A stretch of 64,000 bases of DNA from Bradyrhizobium sp. AUGA SZCCT0283 (GTDB lineage Bacteria > Pseudomonadota > Alphaproteobacteria > Rhizobiales > Xanthobacteraceae). Below are positions 8,596-18,071 of this stretch, one piece after another (positions within the stretch are counted from its first letter, which is position 1; each line of letters opens with the position of its first letter). The stretch covers positions 1-64,000 of the forward strand of contig NZ_JAFCLU010000020.1 in the NCBI RefSeq assembly GCF_018130385.1, written 5' to 3'. The notes below the pieces were generated by a model. That model searched no databases. It was not told the origin of the DNA and saw nothing but the letters and a program-made list of their open reading frames with translations. Made by a program: the position numbers and the translations under genes.

Positions 8596-9663
8596 ATGCA
8601 CTACACCCCTGCCCCGCGCGATCCCAAGGCCGACCCCATCCGCATCAACCTGCTGTCGGACACGCAGACGCGCCCCACACCAGCGATGCGCGAGGCGATG
8701 GCGCGGGCAGAGGTTGGCGACGAGCAGATCGGCGACGACCCGACGGTGAACCTGCTGTGCGAGCGCGTGGCTGACCTGCTTGGCAAGGAAGCCGCCGTGT
8801 TCATGCCGTCGGGCACCATGTGCAATGTCGCGGCGACGCTGGCCCATTGCCGGCCGGGCGATGAAATTCTGGCCCATGTCAGCGCGCATATCATCGCCCG
8901 CGAAGGCGGCGCGCATGCCGCCCTTGGCGGATTCCAGATCACGCCGCTGCCGGGCGAGGACGGGCAATTCGCGCCCGAAACATTCCGCGCCGCGCTGCAT
9001 CCGCGCTCGCGTTACCAGCCGCCGCAGACCGTCGTCAGCGTCGAGCAGACCGCCAATATCGGCGGCGGCACGATCTGGAAGAAAAAGGCGCTGGATGAAG
9101 TGGTAGCGATCGCCAAGGCGAACGGGCTCATTACCCACATGGACGGCGCTCGGTTGCTGAACGCCTGCGTCGCGACAGGAATATCGGCGCGCGACATGGC
9201 CGCGGGCTGGGATTCGGCCTGGATCGATTTCTCAAAAGGCCTCGGCGCGCCGATCGGCGGCGTGATTGCGGGCTCTCGCGCCTTCATCGACGACGTCTGG
9301 CGCTGGAAGCAGCGCCTCGGCGGCTCGATGCGGCAGGCCGGCATTTGCGCAGCCGCTTGCGTCTACGCGCTCGACCATCACGTCGATCGTCTCGCCGACG
9401 ATCACGCCAATGCGCGGGCGCTGGCGCGCGGGCTGTCGCAGATCAACGGCATCGAGGTGCAAGAGCCCGAGACCAATCTGGTGTTCTTCAAGCCTGACGG
9501 CGCGGGCATCAGCGGCGACAAGATGGTCGAGGCCTTGCGCAAGCGCGGCGTTCTGCTTGCGATGATGGACGGCCGCATTCGCGCCTGCACGCATCTCGAC
9601 GTCAGCGCTGCGATGATCGAGGAGACGGTCGGTATCGTGCGCGAGATCGTACGCGGGGCGTGA
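8596..9663 (+). CDS. ltaE: Low-specificity L-threonine aldolase
   Basis: This 355-aa PLP enzyme of the beta-eliminating lyase family cleaves L-threonine to glycine and acetaldehyde. The family start INLLSDTQTRPTPAMREAM is clear. So are FMPSGTMCN, THMDGARLLNA and the lysine loop WIDFSKGLGAPIGG, which holds the Schiff-base lysine. GAGGA lies 7 bases before the ATG. The gene is monocistronic and faces the glucan synthase gene across a 6-base gap. Substrate preference within threonine and allo-threonine is not decidable here. Confidence 0.93.
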   Translation: MHYTPAPRDPKADPIRINLLSDTQTRPTPAMREAMARAEVGDEQIGDDPTVNLLCERVADLLGKEAAVFMPSGTMCNVAATLAHCRPGDEILAHVSAHIIAREGGAHAALGGFQITPLPGEDGQFAPETFRAALHPRSRYQPPQTVVSVEQTANIGGGTIWKKKALDEVVAIAKANGLITHMDGARLLNACVATGISARDMAAGWDSAWIDFSKGLGAPIGGVIAGSRAFIDDVWRWKQRLGGSMRQAGICAAACVYALDHHVDRLADDHANARALARGLSQINGIEVQEPETNLVFFKPDGAGISGDKMVEALRKRGVLLAMMDGRIRACTHLDVSAAMIEETVGIVREIVRGA

Positions 9664-9669
9664 GCGAAC

Positions 9670-11226
9670 TCAGGCAATAGCAGCAGTGCGCGCCCGCCAC
9701 AGCGCACTGCCGAGCAGCAAATAGACCGCGCCGGTCCACAGCGCCTGCCAGTTCTCGAACCCTTCGTTGAAGACGACGTAGACCGCGGCCATGGCGAACA
9801 GCCCGGCGAACACCGCTTCCGAGAGCGGCCGCTCGCCAGATTTCGAACCGTTGAGGAATGCCAATGTCCAGAACGGCACCACGGCCATGGTCAGGGCGGC
9901 GAACGGGAAATCGCGCCAGCGCGCGTCGAATATCAGGCTGAGCGCGGTTTGCGCGGCAATGAGCGTCGTCACGATCAGCGTGACGCCCAGCAAGTTGGTC
10001 ATGAAAAATGGCGTCAGGCCCTTGGTTGGACCCAACACTTCAAGAAACGACGGAAGCCCGCGCCCCGACATCAGCGCGTAGGCGGACAGCAGCGGCGCCG
10101 TCACTGCCGCCGCCAGCAAAAAGCCCTGAACCAGCCAACCGCCGAGCCCGTAGCTTTCGTAGAGCATCTTGTCGGCGCTGACGCCGAGCAGGATGCCGCC
10201 GGCAGTCGCAGACACGGCGACCGCTAGCCACGATGCCAATGGCGGCGGCGCCGGCCGGCGCTTCAGCGTGACCAAGGCTGTTGCGAATACGCCGATGCAA
10301 AGAAACAGCCCGCCCGCCATCTGCAGCTTCCAGAACGGATAGTTGCCGATGGCCACCCCCGCCGGATATTTCAGCTTGCGTTCGGCTCCGTCGAACAGCC
10401 CCCAATAACCGCCCACCGTTCCTTCCCAGCGGCGCTTCCACGGCTCGTCATAGGCCTCGAACAGATTGACGCGAAAATTGTCCCGTCGCGCCCGCTCGAG
10501 AATCTCGGAAATGAAACGCGCCTGATTGACGCGGGAAGCCAGCGCGCCGTCGCGCATCCGCCCATGGCTTGGCCAGCCGGTTTCGCCGACCAGGATCTCC
10601 TTGCCGGGAAAGACTGCCGCCACCTGCTTGCGAATGCCGTCGACATGCGCGGCCGCATCTTCGGCGCGCGGCGGAACGTCCTCCCAATAGGGCAGGAAAT
10701 GGGCGGTGACGAAATCGACATCCTCGCCGACTTCGCGGTAGCGCAGCCAGAATTCCCAGACATCGGCATAGGTCACCGGAATATCCACGCGCGGCTTCAC
10801 CGAACGGATGGTGTCCCGAAGATCGCCCACGGTCATATCGCCGCGTAGCAGCACTTCGCTGCCGACAATAATCGCTGACACCACGCCGGGATGATCCCGG
10901 ACCAGCGAGACTGCGGTGTTGATCAGGATCGCGTTCTTCGCGCGATCACGCCCGATCCAGACGCCGAGCAGAACCTTCAATCCGACCCTGGACGCAAGCT
11001 CGGGCACCTTGTCGAGCCCGTTGTCGATGGAATAGGTACGGATGCATTTGGAGACCTTGGCAAGTTCGGCCAGATCCCGCGCGATCTGCTCCGGACTGAC
11101 GATCAGCGTTGGATCATGCGGCGTTTGATCGCCCCTGAACGGCGCGTAGGAAACGCACTCCAGCTTCGCCGCGTCATCGATCGGCGCGCGCGTCAGCGCC
11201 ACCGGCGTGGCCAGCCACCACCACAC
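9670..11226 (-). CDS. GH17-like membrane protein, NdvC-type beta-(1,6)-glucan synthase
   Basis: The N-terminal half (residues about 20-290) is a glycoside-hydrolase-17-like barrel. It has a likely acid/base Glu in IIVGSEVL and the nucleophile motif VGETGWPS. The C-terminal half has about seven membrane helices. This combination matches NdvC of Bradyrhizobium, needed for cyclic beta-(1,3),(1,6)-glucans that serve in osmotic adaptation and nodulation. The first standard start is the GTG at 11226, but the frame is open back to about 11319. That extra stretch encodes a matching membrane helix (TPLALLLVSLGIVAAV) with no ATG, GTG or TTG before it. The true start may be a rare codon or a lost ATG. 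Confidence 0.8.
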   Translation of the reverse strand: MWWWLATPVALTRAPIDDAAKLECVSYAPFRGDQTPHDPTLIVSPEQIARDLAELAKVSKCIRTYSIDNGLDKVPELASRVGLKVLLGVWIGRDRAKNAILINTAVSLVRDHPGVVSAIIVGSEVLLRGDMTVGDLRDTIRSVKPRVDIPVTYADVWEFWLRYREVGEDVDFVTAHFLPYWEDVPPRAEDAAAHVDGIRKQVAAVFPGKEILVGETGWPSHGRMRDGALASRVNQARFISEILERARRDNFRVNLFEAYDEPWKRRWEGTVGGYWGLFDGAERKLKYPAGVAIGNYPFWKLQMAGGLFLCIGVFATALVTLKRRPAPPPLASWLAVAVSATAGGILLGVSADKMLYESYGLGGWLVQGFLLAAAVTAPLLSAYALMSGRGLPSFLEVLGPTKGLTPFFMTNLLGVTLIVTTLIAAQTALSLIFDARWRDFPFAALTMAVVPFWTLAFLNGSKSGERPLSEAVFAGLFAMAAVYVVFNEGFENWQALWTGAVYLLLGSALWRARTAAIA

Positions 11227-11473
11227 CGCGGCAACGATGCCCAGCGATACGAGTAAAAGCGCCAGCGGCGTGCGAAAGCCGATCGTCCTGCTCCCAAATC
11301 GGTGATTATGTCCGCTTATTTAGCGGCGAGCGGCAGCCCTGTCGACCTGCCGATGCAGCCTGTTGCACAATTGCACCGAGACACGGAAGCGGTGATATTA
11401 GGCCAGCTTCAAACAAGAAGCATCAAGAGTGAGCCTTGTTTTGCTCAAAATTGATCCCGGTGCGGCGAGTGAA

Positions 11474-12958
11474 ATGATGCCATTCGAGAGATTTTCAAGG
11501 CGCCAGTTTGGCAAGATTGCAGGCTGGTCGGCGCTTGGCATGTCGGCGCTGTCGGCCGGATCCGCACCGGCCCAATGGGACGCGGACAGCGGAACGCGAA
11601 ATCGAACCACCTCTTCCGGTTTTCCGAATGGTTTCCTGTGGGGTACGGCGACCTCGGCCTATCAGGTCGAGGGGGCCGTGAACGAGGATGGCCGCGGTCC
11701 GTCGATCTGGGACCGCTTCGCTCACGCGCGCGGGACGATCTCCGATCACAGCAATGGGGATACCGCGACCGACCATTATCGTCTGTACAAGGAAGACATC
11801 CAGTTGATGAAGGCGCTGGGTGCAAAGGCCTATCGATTCTCGATCGCATGGCCGCGCGTCTTCCCGGAAGGCGCCGGCGCGCCAAATCCAAAGGGCCTCG
11901 ATTTCTACAACCGCCTTGTCGACGAGTTGCTGGCCAACGGCATCGCGCCGTTTGCGACGCTGTATCATTGGGACCTGCCGCAGGCGTTGCAGGACCGCTT
12001 CGGCGGCTGGACCTCGCGCGACACGTCAAAGGCATTTGCGGATTACGCGGCTTATGTCGCGGCGCGTCTGAGCGACCGCGTGACGCATTTCTTCACGATC
12101 AACGAATGCTCCCGTCTCGTTCATCTCGGCCACGGCATGGGCGCCGATGCGCCGGGCCTCAAACTATCCCAATCGGAATTGAACCAGGTCCGTCACCACG
12201 TCGCGCTCGGCCACGGCCTTTCGGTTCAGGCGATCAGGGCCCATGGGCGCACTAGGACCAGGGTCGGTCCGGCGGAAAATGCCGTGAGCTGCATCCCCGC
12301 CGTCGAAACAGCCGCCAACATCCGCGCCGCCGAGATGGCGACTCGCGAGCTCAACGCCGGCTATCTGACCGTCATGATGGAGGGAAAATATACCGATGCA
12401 TACCTGGCGCGGGCCGGCCATGACGCGCCGAAATTCACGCCTGAGGATTTGCGCATCATTTCGTCGCCGATCGATTTTGTCGGACTGAATGTGTACACGC
12501 CCGACCATTATGTCGTGGCCGCCGACAACGACCGCGGCTTCACGCTGGCGCCGTTTCCGGCATCGTTTCCGCACATGAAAGCAGGTTGGCTCAGGCCCGG
12601 CCCCGAGGCGATGTACTGGGTGCCGCGCCATGTGGCCAAGCTGTGGAACGTGAAGTCGATCTACATCACCGAGAACGGAACGTCGGGGAGCGATCTGCCG
12701 GCTGCGGACGGAACCATCTATGACGTCGACCGCATCATGTACTTACGCAACTATCTGACGCAGTTGCAGCGCGCGACCTCCGAAGGCGTGCCCGTGCACG
12801 GCTATTTCCTGTGGAGCCTGATGGACAATTTCGAATGGTCGGACGGATATGAACAGCGCTTCGGCATCTACCACGTCGACTTCGAGACCAAGCGTCGGAC
12901 GCCCAAGCTGAGCGCGTCATTCTATCGCGAGACGATCGCGCGAAACGCGGTGGCGTAG
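11474..12958 (+). CDS. GH1 beta-glucosidase with Tat signal
   Basis: This 494-aa GH1 enzyme has an N-terminal twin-arginine signal (SRRQFGK, residues 8-14, then a hydrophobic stretch and APAQ), so export in folded form is likely. GH1 hallmarks are the substrate-binding NGFLWGTATSAYQVEG, the acid/base Glu211 in TINEC, and the nucleophile Glu400 in YITENG. The usual motif is TxNEP, so Cys replaces Pro at 212. The ATG at 11474 is chosen because it places the twin arginines at a normal position; a GTG 15 codons upstream is possible. It is divergent from the glucan synthase gene, so it may trim the same glucan. Confidence 0.92.
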   Translation: MMPFERFSRRQFGKIAGWSALGMSALSAGSAPAQWDADSGTRNRTTSSGFPNGFLWGTATSAYQVEGAVNEDGRGPSIWDRFAHARGTISDHSNGDTATDHYRLYKEDIQLMKALGAKAYRFSIAWPRVFPEGAGAPNPKGLDFYNRLVDELLANGIAPFATLYHWDLPQALQDRFGGWTSRDTSKAFADYAAYVAARLSDRVTHFFTINECSRLVHLGHGMGADAPGLKLSQSELNQVRHHVALGHGLSVQAIRAHGRTRTRVGPAENAVSCIPAVETAANIRAAEMATRELNAGYLTVMMEGKYTDAYLARAGHDAPKFTPEDLRIISSPIDFVGLNVYTPDHYVVAADNDRGFTLAPFPASFPHMKAGWLRPGPEAMYWVPRHVAKLWNVKSIYITENGTSGSDLPAADGTIYDVDRIMYLRNYLTQLQRATSEGVPVHGYFLWSLMDNFEWSDGYEQRFGIYHVDFETKRRTPKLSASFYRETIARNAVA

Positions 12959-12969
12959 CCAGGCGATCG

Positions 12970-14274
12970 TCAATCCTTGCGCAGGCCCTTGCCCAGCGCC
13001 TCGAACATCATCGTCTTCAGCGCCAGTTGAATCCGCCCGCCCTGCGTCGGGGCCTGCACCATGAAGACAACGAGCAGGTCGTCCTGGGGATCGACGAAAT
13101 AGAAGCTGCCGCCCGCCCCGTCCCAGCGGTATTCGCCGAGCGGCCATGTCGTACCCGGCGGCGGTGAGGTGCGCACGGCAAAGCCGAGGCCGAAGCCGGA
13201 GGTCGGGCCCGGGAAGTAGAAGGGATCGTGGATGATCTTGGTTTCCGGTCCGATCTGATCCGACGTCATCAGTGCAACCGTCTCAGGCTTGAGATACCGC
13301 TTGCCGTCCAGTTCGCCGCCGTTCAGCAGCATTTGCAGGAAGCGCGCGTAGTCCCCGGCCGTCGAGACCAGGCCCGCGCCGCCGGATTCCCAGCGCCGCG
13401 CCTCTGTCGGATCCTTGATTCCGGCAACCCGAAAACGATCGACAGGAAATGGCTGCGCGATGCGCGGCCACTTCGCTTTATCTGCGACATGGTATTCAGT
13501 CTCGGACATGCCGAGCGGATCGAACAGTCTCTGCTTCTCGAACTGAAACAGCGTCTGTCCCGAGGCCACTTCGACCACACGGCCGAGCACATCGGTCGAA
13601 TGGCTGTAGTTCCAACGCGTCGCCGGCTGATCAGCGAGCGGCAGAACCGCAATCCGGTCGGCGAATTCGGCATTGTCGAAATCGCCAGCGTACAGTTTGG
13701 GATCGGCATAGAGTTTTTGCACCTGGGTTTCGCCGAAGAAGCCGTAAGAGATCCCCGACGTGTGCCGCAGCAGATCCCTGATCGTGATCGGACGCTTCAA
13801 CGGCTCGAGCTTGAGCGGATACTTTCCTGCTTCATCGGAAAGATCGACGCCGACTTTCGCATCCGCAAAGGAATGAATGTATTTCGACACGGGATCATCG
13901 AGGGACAGTTTGCCGTCGTCGACCAGCATCATCGCGGCGACCGAGGTGATGGCCTTCGACATCGAATAGATCTGGAAAATGGAGTCCGGCGTCATCGGCT
14001 GCTTGGTGGCGGGGTCCCGCACGCCGAAACATTCGAGTTCGACTGGCTTGCCATGCTGCTGGATCAGCATGACTGCGCCGGGAATGGTGCCGGACGCGAT
14101 CTCGCTTCGAACGTAGTCGCCAAACTGGTCAAGCGCCGCGCGTGAAAAAGTTGGCGCGTGCGGCGCCTTCGGCTCGCCCCGCAACTCATGCGGCGAGCCG
14201 CCAAGAAAAAGCACCGCGAGCGCCGCCGCGACGAGGCAGCGCCCGACGGCGCCGTCAGTTTTCCAGCGCTTCAT
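12970..14274 (-). CDS. Exported serine hydrolase, beta-lactamase class C family
   Basis: This 434-aa precursor has a hydrophobic N-terminal signal (residues 10-28). Its serine-hydrolase domain carries the SxxK motif SMSK at 104-107 (nucleophile Ser104) and a YxH variant in WNYSHSTD in place of the YxN motif. Relatives include esterases, D-Ala peptidases and EstB-like enzymes; the substrate is unknown. It is the second gene of a tandem pair. Its start lies 20 bases inside the 3' end of the upstream paralogue, implying coupled translation. The two proteins share domain order and many segments, so they arose by duplication. Confidence 0.9.
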   Translation of the reverse strand: MKRWKTDGAVGRCLVAAALAVLFLGGSPHELRGEPKAPHAPTFSRAALDQFGDYVRSEIASGTIPGAVMLIQQHGKPVELECFGVRDPATKQPMTPDSIFQIYSMSKAITSVAAMMLVDDGKLSLDDPVSKYIHSFADAKVGVDLSDEAGKYPLKLEPLKRPITIRDLLRHTSGISYGFFGETQVQKLYADPKLYAGDFDNAEFADRIAVLPLADQPATRWNYSHSTDVLGRVVEVASGQTLFQFEKQRLFDPLGMSETEYHVADKAKWPRIAQPFPVDRFRVAGIKDPTEARRWESGGAGLVSTAGDYARFLQMLLNGGELDGKRYLKPETVALMTSDQIGPETKIIHDPFYFPGPTSGFGLGFAVRTSPPPGTTWPLGEYRWDGAGGSFYFVDPQDDLLVVFMVQAPTQGGRIQLALKTMMFEALGKGLRKD

Positions 14275-15538
14275 AGACCAACTGCTTCAGCGTCCGCTGG
14301 ACGCGCTGGCGTTCCGTCGGCGTCTGCTCCAGCACCACGAAGAACATGTCCTGCTTGCGGTCGACCACCATGTAGCAGCCGGCGGCGCCGTCCCATTTCA
14401 GTTCGCCCAGCGATCCCGGCGGCGGCGGCTTGGCGTTACCGGGATCGGTGCGCACGGCAAGCCCAAGCCCCATGCCGAAGCCGTCACCGGGAAAATAGTA
14501 ATGATCCCGCGCAACGCCGGAGTCCTTGCCGGTGTGATCCGATGCCATCAGTTCGAATGTCTTCGGGCTGAGATAGGTCTTGCCGTCGAACGTACCGCCA
14601 TTGAGCAGCATCTGCGCAAATTTCGAGAAGTCCGACATGGTCGAAACCATGCCGCCGCTGGCGGATTCCCACTTCTGTCGAACCTCGGTCCTGTATAGGC
14701 GGCCGACCCGGAAATCACTGTCGTTCGGCAACGGCTGGGCGAGCCGCTTGAGCCTCTCCGGTTCGGTAACGAAGAAGCCGGTGTCGGTCATGCCGAGCGG
14801 ATCGAGCAGCTTTTCCCGCTCGACCTCGAACAATGATTTTCCTGACACGATCTCCATGATCCGCGCCAGGATGTCGGTGGAATGGCCGTATTGCCAGAGC
14901 GCTCCCGGCTGGTTGTGCAGCGGCAGCTTGGCGATCCGCTCGGCGAATTCGGCGAGGTCGAATTCGCCCGCATAGAGATTTGCCTCCTTGTAGGCCTTGC
15001 GCACCAGACTGTCGCCATAGAAGCCATAGGTGATGCCGGAGGTATGACGCATCAGGTCGAGAATGGTAATGGGCCGGGTCAGCGGTACCAGTTCGAGCGT
15101 CTTGGTGCCGTCCTCGGCCTTTTTCTCCTCCCCGACCTTCATATTGGCGAAGGAGGGAATGTACTTCGAGACGGGATCGTCGAGCTTGATCTTTCCGTCC
15201 TGGATCAACTGCATCGCCACGACGGAGGTGATCGCCTTGGTCAGCGAAGACAGACGGAAGATGGTCTTGTCAGTGATCGGCGTCTTGGACACGACGTCCT
15301 GAACGCCGAAGGTTTCGTGATAGACCGGCTTGCCGTGCTGCTGGATCAGGACGTTGGCGCCGGCGATCTTGCCGGTCGACACCTCGTTCTTGAAGAACTC
15401 GGTGATCTTCGCAAGCTTGTCCTGATTGAAACGCGCCCCTGCGGGAACATCGAAAGTGCCTTCGGCGCGGACTTGTGGCGCTGCTACCAGCATCAGCGCG
15501 CCGCAAATGAGCGCGCGCCGCCATCGACGTAAATTCAT
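14255..15538 (-). CDS. Exported serine hydrolase, beta-lactamase class C family (paralogue)
   Basis: This 427-aa precursor has a signal peptide ending near PQVRAEG. The SxxK motif is SLTK (nucleophile Ser98) and the second motif is YGHSTD. Like its neighbour it has the long insertion after the SxxK helix (KYIPSFANMKVG) and the RHTSGITYGF segment. This is the promoter-proximal gene of the pair. GGAG appears just before the ATG. The cellular target cannot be named from sequence. Confidence 0.9.
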   Translation of the reverse strand: MNLRRWRRALICGALMLVAAPQVRAEGTFDVPAGARFNQDKLAKITEFFKNEVSTGKIAGANVLIQQHGKPVYHETFGVQDVVSKTPITDKTIFRLSSLTKAITSVVAMQLIQDGKIKLDDPVSKYIPSFANMKVGEEKKAEDGTKTLELVPLTRPITILDLMRHTSGITYGFYGDSLVRKAYKEANLYAGEFDLAEFAERIAKLPLHNQPGALWQYGHSTDILARIMEIVSGKSLFEVEREKLLDPLGMTDTGFFVTEPERLKRLAQPLPNDSDFRVGRLYRTEVRQKWESASGGMVSTMSDFSKFAQMLLNGGTFDGKTYLSPKTFELMASDHTGKDSGVARDHYYFPGDGFGMGLGLAVRTDPGNAKPPPPGSLGELKWDGAAGCYMVVDRKQDMFFVVLEQTPTERQRVQRTLKQLVYEALEN

Positions 15539-15581
15539 TTGGCCCCCTCCGAGCTACGGCAGGGAGTGTAGCGTCGACGCG

Positions 15582-16115
15582 TCAGTCGGCACAAGGGCCG
15601 CCAAACGCTTCCAGAGCCTCCTCATGCAGCACGCCGCTGCCCCTGGAAAAGCAGCAAAATATGACGCGGGTCAGCAACGGCGCCGACGGCAGCGCTTTTG
15701 CCGTCGTGGTGACCGCAATTTTCGCGGCACGTTCTGCCGGGAATCGGAAGACACCGGTTGAAATCGCGGGAAACGCCACGGATTTAAGATTGTTGTCACG
15801 GCAAAGCTCGATCGCACGGCGATAGCACGAGGCGAGTTGCTCATCCTCCCCACGGTTACCACCGTACCAGATCGGCCCGACGGCATGGATCACATGCCGC
15901 GCTGGAAGCAGATATCCCTTGGTGATCTTGGCGTCGCCGGTTTCGCAGCCGCCCAGCTTGCGGCATTCGGCCAACAGCTCGGGCCCGGCTGCATCATGGA
16001 TCGCGCCGTCGACGCCGCCCCCGCCGAGGAGCGACGAATTCGCGGCGTTGACGATGGCGTCAACGCGCAGCGTGGTGATGTCGGCAACAATGACTTCCAG
16101 CCGCGCCTTGCCGAT
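15582..16115 (-). CDS. Macro-domain protein (O-acetyl-ADP-ribose deacetylase type)
   Basis: This protein of about 172-177 aa has a typical macro domain: VADITTLRVDAIVNAAN, then the GGGGVDGAIHDAAG ligand loop, and AISTGVFRFP. The family (YmdB-like) hydrolyses O-acetyl-ADP-ribose or removes ADP-ribose. No ATG, GTG or TTG precedes the conserved N-terminus. Candidates are an ATC at 16115, where homologues would begin with Met-Gly-Lys, or a CTG at 16100 behind AAGG. The first standard start (TTG, 15974) would delete the binding loop. It follows grxD on the same strand after a 17-base gap and is probably cotranscribed with it. Confidence 0.82.
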   Translation of the reverse strand: MGKARLEVIVADITTLRVDAIVNAANSSLLGGGGVDGAIHDAAGPELLAECRKLGGCETGDAKITKGYLLPARHVIHAVGPIWYGGNRGEDEQLASCYRRAIELCRDNNLKSVAFPAISTGVFRFPAERAAKIAVTTTAKALPSAPLLTRVIFCCFSRGSGVLHEEALEAFGGPCAD

Positions 16116-16132
16116 CTGGCGCGCGGGAGCGC

Positions 16133-16471
16133 TCAGGCCGAAGCCGCCGCGTTGACGGTGACGCCCTTGTCGGCGAACAGCTGCTGCAATTCACCGGCCT
16201 GGAACATCTCGCGAATGATGTCGCAGCCGCCGACGAACTCACCCTTGACGTAGAGCTGCGGGATGGTCGGCCAGTTCGAATATTCCTTGATGCCGTTGCG
16301 AAGTTCGGCGGATTCCAGGACGTTCAGGCCCTTGTAGCCGACACCGACGTGGTCGAGGATCTGCACCACCTGGCCGGAGAACCCGCACTGCGGAAACTGC
16401 GGCGTGCCCTTCATGAACAGCACGACGTCGTTCGCCTTCACTTCATTGTCGATGAATTGTTCGATGCTCAT
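16133..16471 (-). CDS. grxD: Monothiol CGFS glutaredoxin (Grx4 type)
   Basis: This 112-aa protein has the CGFS active site at residues 29-32, the glutathione site around WPTIPQLYVKGE, and GGCDI. CGFS glutaredoxins bind a [2Fe-2S] cluster with glutathione and deliver it, usually with BolA. A bolA gene lies 4.6 kb to the right on the same strand. The start at MSIEQFI agrees with homologues; the longer frame upstream is non-homologous. It lies upstream of the macro-domain gene. Confidence 0.95.
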   Translation of the reverse strand: MSIEQFIDNEVKANDVVLFMKGTPQFPQCGFSGQVVQILDHVGVGYKGLNVLESAELRNGIKEYSNWPTIPQLYVKGEFVGGCDIIREMFQAGELQQLFADKGVTVNAAASA

Positions 16472-16772
16472 ATTCGCTTCCTTTTGGGGCACAGCCCCCT
16501 GCGGCTTCGCCTGACGGCCCGGCTCGTCCCGTCTAACCCGGTATTGACCATATATGTAGCCCAAACCGTTGTGCATCCAAAGTAAAATGGCGAGGAGCTG
16601 GCATGCGCAGGCCCGGCGCGGGCTCCGGGGCGGCCGCGGCCCATAGTCTGACGACATCAATATCATAGCGGGGGAAGGCTTTTTTCCCGGACGGGAACCC
16701 CTATCTAGGACGGACCGCCCGTCGGGAACCAGTTTGCCGGACTAACGTTCTCCCCGCTCACCGGAGACACCT

Positions 16773-18023
16773 GTGACGAAATCAGTATCCGCCGCGTCGC
16801 TTGCCAGCCCTACCCCGTCACTTTTCTCCGATTCAGGGACCCTCGCCCAGAATTTGGTGGAAGCCTATCTGGCCGTCCGCGGCGAGACCGAGCGCCGTGC
16901 CGCTCCCTTAAGCCCCGAGGATCAGCTGATCCAGTCGATGCCGGACGCCAGCCCGGCCAAATGGCATCGCGCCCATACCACCTGGTTCTTCGAGCAATTC
17001 CTGCTCGGCGAGCACTGCGAGGGCTACCAGCCCTTCCACCCCGACTACGCGTTTTTATTCAATTCCTATTACGTCAGCGCGGGTCCCCGGCACGCCCGCC
17101 ATCAGCGCGGCCACCTCACCCGTCCGAGCGCCGACGAAGTCACCGCCTATCGCCGGCATGTCGATGCCGCCGTGGTGAAGTTCTTCCAGAGCATCGACAA
17201 GGAGCGCCTTGCCAAGCTCGTGCCCCTGGTCGAGGTCGGCCTCAACCACGAGCAGCAGCATCAGGAATTGATGCTGACCGACATCCTGCACGCCTTTGCG
17301 CAGAACCCGATTCCGCCGGCCTATGATCCGTCCTGGCGCTTCCCGGCGTCGCATCGCGAGACTGAGGAATGGGTCACCCTCAACGAGGGCATCCACACCG
17401 TCGGACACACCGACGACAGCTTCCATTTCGACAATGAGAAGCCGGCGCACCGCGCTCTCGTTGGCCCGGTCAGGCTCGCCCGCAACCTCGTCACCACTGC
17501 CGAATGGCTGGCCTTCATGAAGGACGGCGGCTACGGCACGGCCACGCTGTGGCTGATGGACGGCTTTGCCACGGTCACCAATGAAGGCTGGCAGGCCCCC
17601 GGCCACTGGCGCCAGGTCGACGGCGAATGGCGGATCATGACGCTCGGCGGATTGCAGCCGATCGACCCTTCAGCCCCGGTCAGCCATGTCAGCTATTACG
17701 AGGCGGATGCGTTCGCGCGCTGGGCCGGCCGCCATCTGCCGACCGAAATGGAATGGGAGGTCGCCGCCCGCGCCGGCCAGCTCAACGACGCCTTCGGCAT
17801 CGTCTGGCAGTGGACCCGCAGCGCCTACTCCCCCTACCCCGGCTACCGCGCCATCGAGGGTGCGCTGGGCGAATACAACGGCAAGTTCATGGTCAACCAG
17901 CTGGTGCTGCGCGGCTCCTCGCTTGCAACTCCACCCGGCCACAGCCGTATCACCTATCGTAACTTCTTCTACCCGCACCACCGCTGGCAATTCACGGGGT
18001 TACGCCTCGCCGATTACGCCTGA
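16773..18023 (+). CDS. egtB: Ergothioneine biosynthesis sulfoxide synthase EgtB
   Basis: This 416-aa mononuclear iron enzyme joins trimethylhistidine (hercynine) to a thiol donor with oxygen. It has a DinB-like N-terminal domain with an iron-binding His65 (KWHRAHTT) and the HX3HXE motif at 159-165 (HEQQHQE). An FGE-sulfatase-like C-terminal domain follows (HLPTEMEWEVAARAG, LRGSS). The start is a GTG preceded by CCGGAG. egtD follows after 48 bases. No egtA, egtC or egtE is visible, so the thiol donor and lyase must come from elsewhere in the genome. Confidence 0.95.
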   Translation: MTKSVSAASLASPTPSLFSDSGTLAQNLVEAYLAVRGETERRAAPLSPEDQLIQSMPDASPAKWHRAHTTWFFEQFLLGEHCEGYQPFHPDYAFLFNSYYVSAGPRHARHQRGHLTRPSADEVTAYRRHVDAAVVKFFQSIDKERLAKLVPLVEVGLNHEQQHQELMLTDILHAFAQNPIPPAYDPSWRFPASHRETEEWVTLNEGIHTVGHTDDSFHFDNEKPAHRALVGPVRLARNLVTTAEWLAFMKDGGYGTATLWLMDGFATVTNEGWQAPGHWRQVDGEWRIMTLGGLQPIDPSAPVSHVSYYEADAFARWAGRHLPTEMEWEVAARAGQLNDAFGIVWQWTRSAYSPYPGYRAIEGALGEYNGKFMVNQLVLRGSSLATPPGHSRITYRNFFYPHHRWQFTGLRLADYA

Positions 18024-18071
18024 TGTTTCCGATCATCATAGCGCGCCGGAAAGCGCGCTCGGGAGAGTATC

